From NCBI GenBank assembly GCA_050084985.1, contig JBITNC010000002.1:10168001-10232000 (forward strand): DNA of 64,000 nucleotides, given 5' to 3'. The DNA is from Nageia nagi (Eukaryota; Pinophyta). This document shows, in pieces, positions 57,258 to 64,000 of the stretch (its first letter is position 1; each line of letters opens with the position of its first letter). The notes under the pieces are model-generated. The model was not told the DNA's origin. It saw only the letters and a program-made list of their open reading frames with translations, and did no database searches. The position numbers and the translations under genes are program-made.

Positions 57258-59184
57258 CTGGATCATAAACCACATGGAAAGTTTATATAATTGTTCTCTT
57301 ATGCATGACATGATTATTAATATAGAATATAACTGAGGCACTGAGACACTATGTTTTGAACAATTTAATTGTTTAATGAAGCAGTATCATATATTTTATA
57401 GTTATTTCAATTCTAGGTAAACTTTGAAATAGAAATATTCTTACAGCATCATCTTGTGAGAAAACAAACAACTATTTCCAGTAAGACTAAAGTAGGACAG
57501 CAGATAGCTTTTACATGTGGGTAAACGAAATACATGAGTGCAAGTATTATACTATAGACTTCAAATGCTTAAATTCATTAAAGAGAAAAGAATCAATATA
57601 GATAAGAAAAGAATATATGCAGTGCTATCAGTCACTACGTTGTGGTGCTTTAACATTCGAGATAAAGGTCAAAGAATCAATTAACCAGAAGAACTTGAAT
57701 TTTTCATTAGTAAGAGAACTGCACCCAGTTGGTTGCTTAAGAAGTTTGCTGTCAGGTTAAAGAAAGGTCTTGTTATGTTTTTCTTTCCTAGTCCAAAACA
57801 TGCACAAGACTTGGAGGAAACAGCATTACTTGTTTCCGCCTGAAAGGACTTATTACCTCAAGCGCTCACATGGAATATGGTCTTAAGGAACAATGGTCAA
57901 AGATGCATGTTATTAACCGTATACAAGGGAAATACACCGTCGGAGATTCTCTTCTACAAGAAGGAAAGACTGCAAATGTGAACGAAAGCGAAGAAAGATC
58001 ACAAATGCAGGGACAAACGTAGGGATTAGGAATACAAGAAAGATGAACTTACGAAGATGTCACTAGTGATGCAATGTCTTGATAGGTCATCTCCAAATTC
58101 ATTAAGGTAAATGTACTCACTATCAAGTTGGGCAGCAAATAGCAATATGCGCTCAAATCACTACCAAACAAGAGCAAGAAGCTATTGGGTCTTGGTGGAA
58201 GACTCGATGGAAAGGAATAAATGAGGTGAGGGCATGAGTACAAGCACCTAACCGAATGGTGTATAGACAAGCTATGAGCCTCAAAATACATTCACTTGCG
58301 TGCAAACCATGCAAAGAATGGCTTAAACCACTTCAATAGATATTCAATATACAATTCCAAGAGGAAAACTATTCAAACATGCATGATCCCACAAATGATA
58401 CTCTTCACAATTTTTGCTTTATAATCTTAATCCATGAAGTAATCCATTCATAATGATATTCAGTGATAAACATGCATAGAACCCCTTATGCAGCGAACCT
58501 CTATGCAATGGAATGTAAATGCTTTAGGATGCAAAAACCCAAACATATGTAGAAAACCTTGTTACATTCATATAAAATGTAGGAACCCTCAGTTATAACA
58601 GATGTAACAAACTTCGAAATTCTTACACATGCAAAAGCTTGTAACCAACATCCCAAAATCCAAGATCCTCAATATGCAATGTTTCTATTAAGTGCAGAGT
58701 CTCACATATGCAAATATCCCAAAATGCATAAAATCTCCTTCTAAATGGCCTTGATGGAGTATATATAGGCCATCAGAAGTGTTTCCCTAAAGACATCAAA
58801 TCCGATATGGTGTGCACACACGCAACACACATACCAATACAAAATCAAATTGATCACATAAAACTATGCAGATGGCACTTAAAAACTAACAAAATATAAA
58901 TGCCACTGTCAAAATGCATTTAATCTACCTCTAATCTAGGCAAAAGCAAATCAAATATGCGGTAAAAAGTCTGACATCTAAACCGGTGGGACCAAAACCT
59001 CATCCCTACATCGGTCAAAGTCTTAAATGAGTCTGATAGATTTGATCTGGCGGGAGCAAAACCTCATCCCTACACCAATCAAATCGAGTAAATGAAGTCT
59101 GAGCATAACAACAACTATCATAAAATATGCATTAAACAAAAGAAAGATTATCACAGAGAGAATCTGCAAGTGGATCGGATTTAG
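57258..59184 (-). other. part of a long reductase intron, possible LTR sequence
   Basis: Acceptor ATGATCCAG at 57,258; no exon with the SDR Gly-rich loop is seen from here to the window end. On the minus strand a TATA-like CTATATATAC at about 58,755 and a 55-bp duplication (CCAAAACCTCATCCCTACATCGGTCAAA, near 58,985 and 59,045) suggest LTR-type DNA just past the gag-like region, but no paired LTR is found. Confidence 0.4.
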
Positions 59185-60767
59185 GCTAGATTTGATCCAG
59201 TACTAGCGGAGTTCCACTCCTCGCTGGTGAGACCTTATGATTAAATCATCTCCTCCAAGAAGGCAACAATCTTCTGCACACCCCTGGAGATCATGCCAAT
59301 GATGCTTCCCTTCTGTCGGAAATAGTCCCCAATCTGCCCCGATGTAGCTTGCATTTGGTATCTCCAAATGACCATCTATTTCTTGTGGATGATGGGATGC
59401 CCTACCTTCAGCAAACTGAGGTCATCGACATCTAGGTGGTCCTAAATCAGATTTTGAGCCTCTACCACTACTACCTCCTTTTTCCTCACGCTATTATCCT
59501 CCCCCTGGAACTTGAGCTAATAGACATACTTGCTAATTAGTTCCTCAACCTCTTTCCTCAAGGGGATTCTGAGTTTCAAAACTACATTACACGTTTCAAG
59601 TGCATGCTTCAACCGGTCGTGATGGTAAGTGAATTCATGGAAGTAGACTAACTTCTCGGGAATGTCAGTGAAAACTTGCTGCAAATGGGAGACATTGGGG
59701 AGGTAGTTGTCCAACTTGTTAAGGTGTGCTGTGATTTGTGCTCTAAGATCCAGGATTTCCACACCCTCCTCTAGGAGCTTGTAAATTTGAAAAGATAACT
59801 TATCAATGGTTTCCATCATCTCCTTCAGCTGCTCCTTCATCAACTCCCAACCTTCATGGAACGAGGTCTGCTTCTTCAAATCAAGAGGGGTAGTGCTAAT
59901 GTTCTAGAACTCCTTAATAATTTTCCTGTTGGCCGTGAGCTCCCTTTTCAGTCTCTTCACCTCTTTCTTGGCTTCATAGCCCTCTTGTTCCATGATTGCA
60001 GCATTTCGGGTAACTATGTGCTTGCAGGCTATCAATCCTAATTTCACAGGCATCTTGAACATCTCAATCACGCGATCTTCTACCATCTGAGGATGCTTCT
60101 CCTTGGAATAACAATGACTGATGGAGATCTCCTTGCAAGAGGTGGAAACAAATGTGTCAACTCTTCGAATCTTCTCACCATCCGAAAGCTCCTCTTCTTC
60201 ATCTTCAAAGCACACATCCTAATCTTTCTCTTCATCATGAGCCGTACTCATGTTGAGGGCTCTAAGGGAGGCATCTAGGTCAAGTCTGAGTGTTCAATTG
60301 CTGGCTAGGGAGGAAACCTTTGCACCAACAACCAACCTTTGCTAACCTCCTTGACCTCTTTGGTCGGAGTGGTCTGAATAAGGGCAATCTCCTTACCCTG
60401 GTGCTCATCCTGCTTTCTCTTCTTCTTTTTCTCTTCGATCTCCCCTTCGTCTTCTTCATCTCCACCATTGCCACCTATTGATATGGCTTTGTTTCGTGGC
60501 TAAGGAGACCTTTCATGGCTGGTCCTCTTTACAGGGGGTTTCTGGGAAGACGAGGGTGATCTCTTTCTATGCTCGGCAGGAGAGAGTTTGAAGGCACCCA
60601 CCTCTTTGGCACACTTTACTCCGACAACTTGGAACTCATCATCATCATAGGTCCCAACGTCCACAATTTCATCACCATCTGGGAGAGTTTCAATCTCTAT
60701 CTCATTAGGTGCGAAAGTACATACACCTACATTATCTTGCGCAGGGAACTTCTCATCAACAGCATCA

Positions 60768-60802
<35 letters not shown>

Positions 60803-62713
60803 GCCACGGCTCTCTTCATCACTTCCCTGGCTCCCTGACTCTTCATTGAAGCCTTCTACTGTACAGTTGGGTTCCTCATCAGTCTCTTCATCAAAAGAAG
60901 TGGAATGCTCGGAAGAACTGGAACTTGGTTGCAATGGGGGAACCTTTTCTCCACATCTAGGAGGACAAGTGGGTCTAGAAGGAACATCTTCAATGGGTGA
61001 ATCATCAACACAAGCCTCCTCCAGCATATCCAAGGGGATAGTGCACTAGCCAGCATCTCTCAAATCGGCCATCACCACACTGCGTTTACTAGGGCCTAAG
61101 GTGTGCTCCCTTGAAACTCCTTTCTTCCCAATGGGAGATAAGGGCACGCTGCAAGGCACAACACTAACAGGAGGCATCTTGATCCTGAGTGAGACATCTC
61201 TAGATTTCGCCTTGACAATGCATGGTCTCTGAGGTGGCTTTTCAGCTGGGAGGGGGTCGTCCTTCTTCTTGCTCAAAAGAGCATCTATTCGTGCAATCTC
61301 CTCCTCACTCCTCACATTTCGATACTTCTCCACATTCCCTAGAGATTTGTGCTGAAAAGCAATTGGCTTCTAGAATGCGGTGTTGTAGAAATGGGCTATT
61401 ACACCTCTAGGATCATAATTTCTAGCTACTGCCTCCTTGAAGAAGACGTATTGTTGCAGCTCCTTTCTCATATTGTTGGCCTCAACCCACGTCTGGCAAA
61501 CAAAACTTGTAATGGAGATGGGCAAGTTAATGGTTGCATTCTTCTTTCTCCAAACTCTTTCCTTCAGAAACAACAATTATCTAGCAAACTCCATGAGAAT
61601 GAGCCTATCACTGGCATATTTGGGCAAGAGCAGGGGTTGCTCTTTGGAGCCATAGACCTTGATAAACGTATGGTCCTCATACTGCAGAGAGAAATTTGCA
61701 TGAGCACTAATGCTCCAAATGGCTGCATCAGAAATTCTCCTCACTACGAACTCCCCTTTAATGTCTTTTTAAATAGAATACTTCCACCTGTCATTTCTCT
61801 CATAGAAGTGCTAAAATTTGTTGTGATACCACCACACAGGGATGCCTTTTTTACCCAAGTGTCTCTCATCTGCAAGCTCTCTGGATCTAAGCTTGCCTTG
61901 AAGGAATAGGTACGCAAGATAAGAGTTCATGTGAAACCTCTTCAAGGAACCAAAATAAGCCAACTAGTGATGTAGGGCATCACTGATCACCTCACTCCAT
62001 CTGATAGCTCTCCCCAAGTTGATTACTGCAATGAATCCTGTGAACGCTTTTTTGTATTTGGAGTCATTTTCCTAACCCGTGACCCTGGACAACAAAGTGA
62101 TCAACTTGGCCATTGTAGGTAGGAATTCCTCTCTACGGACGCTGACCAGCCTTTGGCCTTGGATGTTCTGATAGTCTTCATATAGCCATGGCTGAATGTA
62201 ATCCCCAAGCTGGGCGGTGGAATCATGGAATTTCTCAGAATTTGCTAGTGTATAGTCATCCTCGTATCTCTTTTAGCCGAAGGCTGCTTTATTTCCATCA
62301 GGGGAGAAGTCCATGATCACATTACCTTCTGTGTCCAAGAGGACTCTCTTGTCAAATATGCAACACTTGGCTACCTCGTACCACAAGTCAAGAAAAGATA
62401 CTGCAAAAGGCATCATAGTAGCATTGAACAATCCACAGGTGTGGATAAGTGCATCTGAATGGTCCTCCTTACTAATGGAGGCAGTGGAGGCTATGGTTTG
62501 GATGGGGTCAAGATTTCCCCAGTCTGTATCTCCAACGAAGATATATCTCCCCTTGAACTTGGCTTTCAAGAGCTCTGGTCTTTCCCTTTCTTGAAATTCT
62601 ATTTGGCTCTCTTTCAAGATCCTGGTCATCTGATCTTTAGTCACATGTCTTTCGAAAAGCTGCCATTGAACTTTCTTGGCTTTGACTGGAGGCAACTTCA
62701 CTTTGGTAGTCAT
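59185..62713 (-). pseudogene. unrecognised gag-like protein, decayed, in intron
   Basis: I do not recognise the family. On the minus strand one reading frame from MTTKVKLPPVKAKKVQW (62,713) runs to about 60,300 with scattered TAG/TAA stops, then a second frame from MSTAHDEEKD (60,249) to about 59,185. Parts: an ordered N-terminal region (FKGRYIFVGDTDWGNLDP, HTCGLFNATMMPFAVSFLDL, RRFHMNSYLAYLF-like text); a conserved block CQTWVEANNMRKELQQYVFF; a basic, Pro-rich linker; an Asp/Glu tract (60,760-60,800) with Ser-rich flanks; a Lys-rich stretch; and a C-terminal half predicted as coiled coil (WELMKEQLKEMMETIDKLSF, RKEVEELISK). No zinc knuckle, protease or RT is seen. Stops sit mainly at probable Gln and Trp codons. 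It may be the gag of a non-autonomous LTR element or a domesticated-gene copy. Confidence 0.55.
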
Positions 62714-64000
62714 CTTAGAATTCTGAAAAATGGTGCAGGAAAAAAACAAAAACAGCTGGAAGTGCCTTAAGAATGCAGCCAGAAGGAGCCAAATGTTCTC
62801 TTCTCAACTCTTGGTGTCTCACACACTTAGCCGATTTCAGCTTGTAACCGTAGTCGCACAATTTGAGATGAGTCTTTTTTCACTTCCTAAAAACAAGGGT
62901 CCACCAAATCGCACTTCGAGATTTCTCGAACGCACTTTGGCCGACCCGGAGCAACTCCAAATACTCCGGATGGGCCAGAGCGGATCGAACCACCCCCCTT
63001 GCCATCCGGAGCGGCAAAAAAAAATTTACCCAACATTTTTAGAGCCAAAGGATTTGACTTAGATTCTTAGAGGCTAGAGCCATAGTTTGATAGTATTGAT
63101 ACTTGATAGTTATGGTTTTGTTATTTTGAGCCTTTGGCATTTTGCTACTATGGCATTATGACTCATTTTGATATAATGACATTATGTACCAGTGATTCAG
63201 ACTTGTTTGTCACTTAATGACATTATGGCTCGCTTTGATTTCTCGTTTCTAGTTTCTACCTTTCAGATTCATACTTGATTATGTTTTGTAATTTAAATTC
63301 ATATTTGATATATAGTTGAATGTTGATAGTAAAAATGAATTAGAAACAATGAACAAGAAAAAATTTAAAAATCTAAAGATCCTAGGGATTTTTTACTAGC
63401 CGCTTCGCCTGCCGAATCGGAGCCACTATCTAAAAATGACCCTCCGTCGCTTTGGACTTCTGAAGCACGCTCCGCTGCTCCTGACTCACCGTGGAACCTT
63501 GCCTGAAAAGTATGCGACTAGGTCCTAGGTCACTTGGTCAATTCCAGAGCATCATTCCTTCACATCACACCTAGGCACATGGATCTGGATGAATGCAAAA
63601 GCATGTACTTGAAATGATGCGACTAGGGATCTGAATGTAAATCTGAAATGAAGCAATGAAAATGACTCTAAGGAGTGGCTTAGTACTTAGTCTTCCGGGA
63701 TGCCACGTGTCACCTTCTAGTTGGCTGAAATGGAGGTCAAATGATGGGATGAGGTAGAGGGCGCATGGTTTAAGATGAGGGGAAAAGCATGTGCCAAAAT
63801 GCATGCGCCTAAGGAAAAGGGACTTAGTCAATTTTCATGTCAGTTTGAAGCTCTGGTTTCATGGTCACACCCTTTGAGATGGGTGCAAAAGCATGCACCT
63901 TAAAGCATGTGCCTGGCCTTCTCTTCCTTAATTCCAATACTTATTCAATTTTACCCTCGGGCCAAGACATTTGGGACTGGGCGCATGGTTTGAGAGGATT
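62714..64000. other. right edge, GC-patchy repeats, no gene
   Basis: Two CpG-richer patches (62,930-63,015 and 63,395-63,500) contain related CCGGAGC/GGAGCC text. A 10-bp perfect inverted repeat (62,964-62,973 with 63,002-63,011) forms a hairpin. The short motif GGGCGCATGGTTT at 63,758 recurs at 63,978, and AAAGCATGYRCCT occurs several times at 63,600-63,920. It could be the 5' LTR region of the gag-like element. No reductase exon is found. Confidence 0.4.

Noticed and set aside
60569-61909. Plus-strand frames up to 186 codons
   Set aside because: They lie opposite the gag-like coding remains, where the minus-strand reading is coherent and the plus-strand one is not.
57258-64000. Search for the first exon of the reductase
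   Set aside because: No minus-strand sequence encoding the TGxxxGIG cofactor loop with splice sites was found; it probably lies beyond the window.
1-64000. tRNA, rRNA or organelle-derived genes
   Set aside because: No cloverleaf-like or rRNA-like segments were noticed by eye; only tRNA-primer sites of retrotransposons.

Overview
This window looks like a nuclear chromosome segment from a large seed-plant genome, most likely a gymnosperm (inference). The reasons are AT-rich DNA crowded with old, stop-ridden retrotransposons, introns of kilobases that hold transposon remains, and only two host genes that read cleanly. I see no bacterial, viral or organellar gene content.

Positions 1-4,700 are AT-rich with no recognisable gene. 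From 4,718 to about 39,000 the window is retrotransposon. Three related Ty3/gypsy copies of the Tat type (chromosomal relatives of Ogre/Retand/Grande) lie head to tail. Copy A (LTR at 4,718 to LTR at 22,056) keeps a gag remnant, a long 3' region of tandem repeats and an antisense extra ORF; it has lost pol and carries a 7 kb Ty1/copia insertion in the opposite orientation (14,490-21,477). Copy B follows directly from the same 22,056-22,996 LTR and keeps gag, protease, RT, RNase H, a second RNase H and integrase in order, all broken by stops. Copy C (LTRs at 32,680 and 37,520) has no visible gag-pol; it carries an antisense plant-mobile-domain ORF. Two inverted LTR ends follow near 38,600-39,160.

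From 39,170 to 50,900 the DNA holds fragments of two kinds of LINE and, at 42,392-43,987, an intact single-exon family-1 UDP-glycosyltransferase gene. Its high GC contrasts sharply with its surroundings. It has an acidic Pro/His repeat and a roughly 60-residue Gly/Pro/Arg-rich insertion not usual for the family, and a TATA box sits just upstream.

From 52,851 rightward, on the minus strand, lie the last four exons of a peroxisomal 2,4-dienoyl-CoA reductase gene (SDR family) ending in the peroxisomal signal SKL. The first coding exon (about 60 residues) is not in the window. The intron running off the right side contains a 3.5 kb decayed, unrecognised gag-like coding region (59,185-62,713, minus) with acidic and coiled-coil parts.

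The two host genes are not functionally linked: one conjugates sugars to small molecules, the other is an auxiliary enzyme of unsaturated fatty-acid beta-oxidation. Coding capacity in the transposons appears dead; most stops sit where C-to-T or G-to-A change of Gln, Trp or Arg codons would place them.
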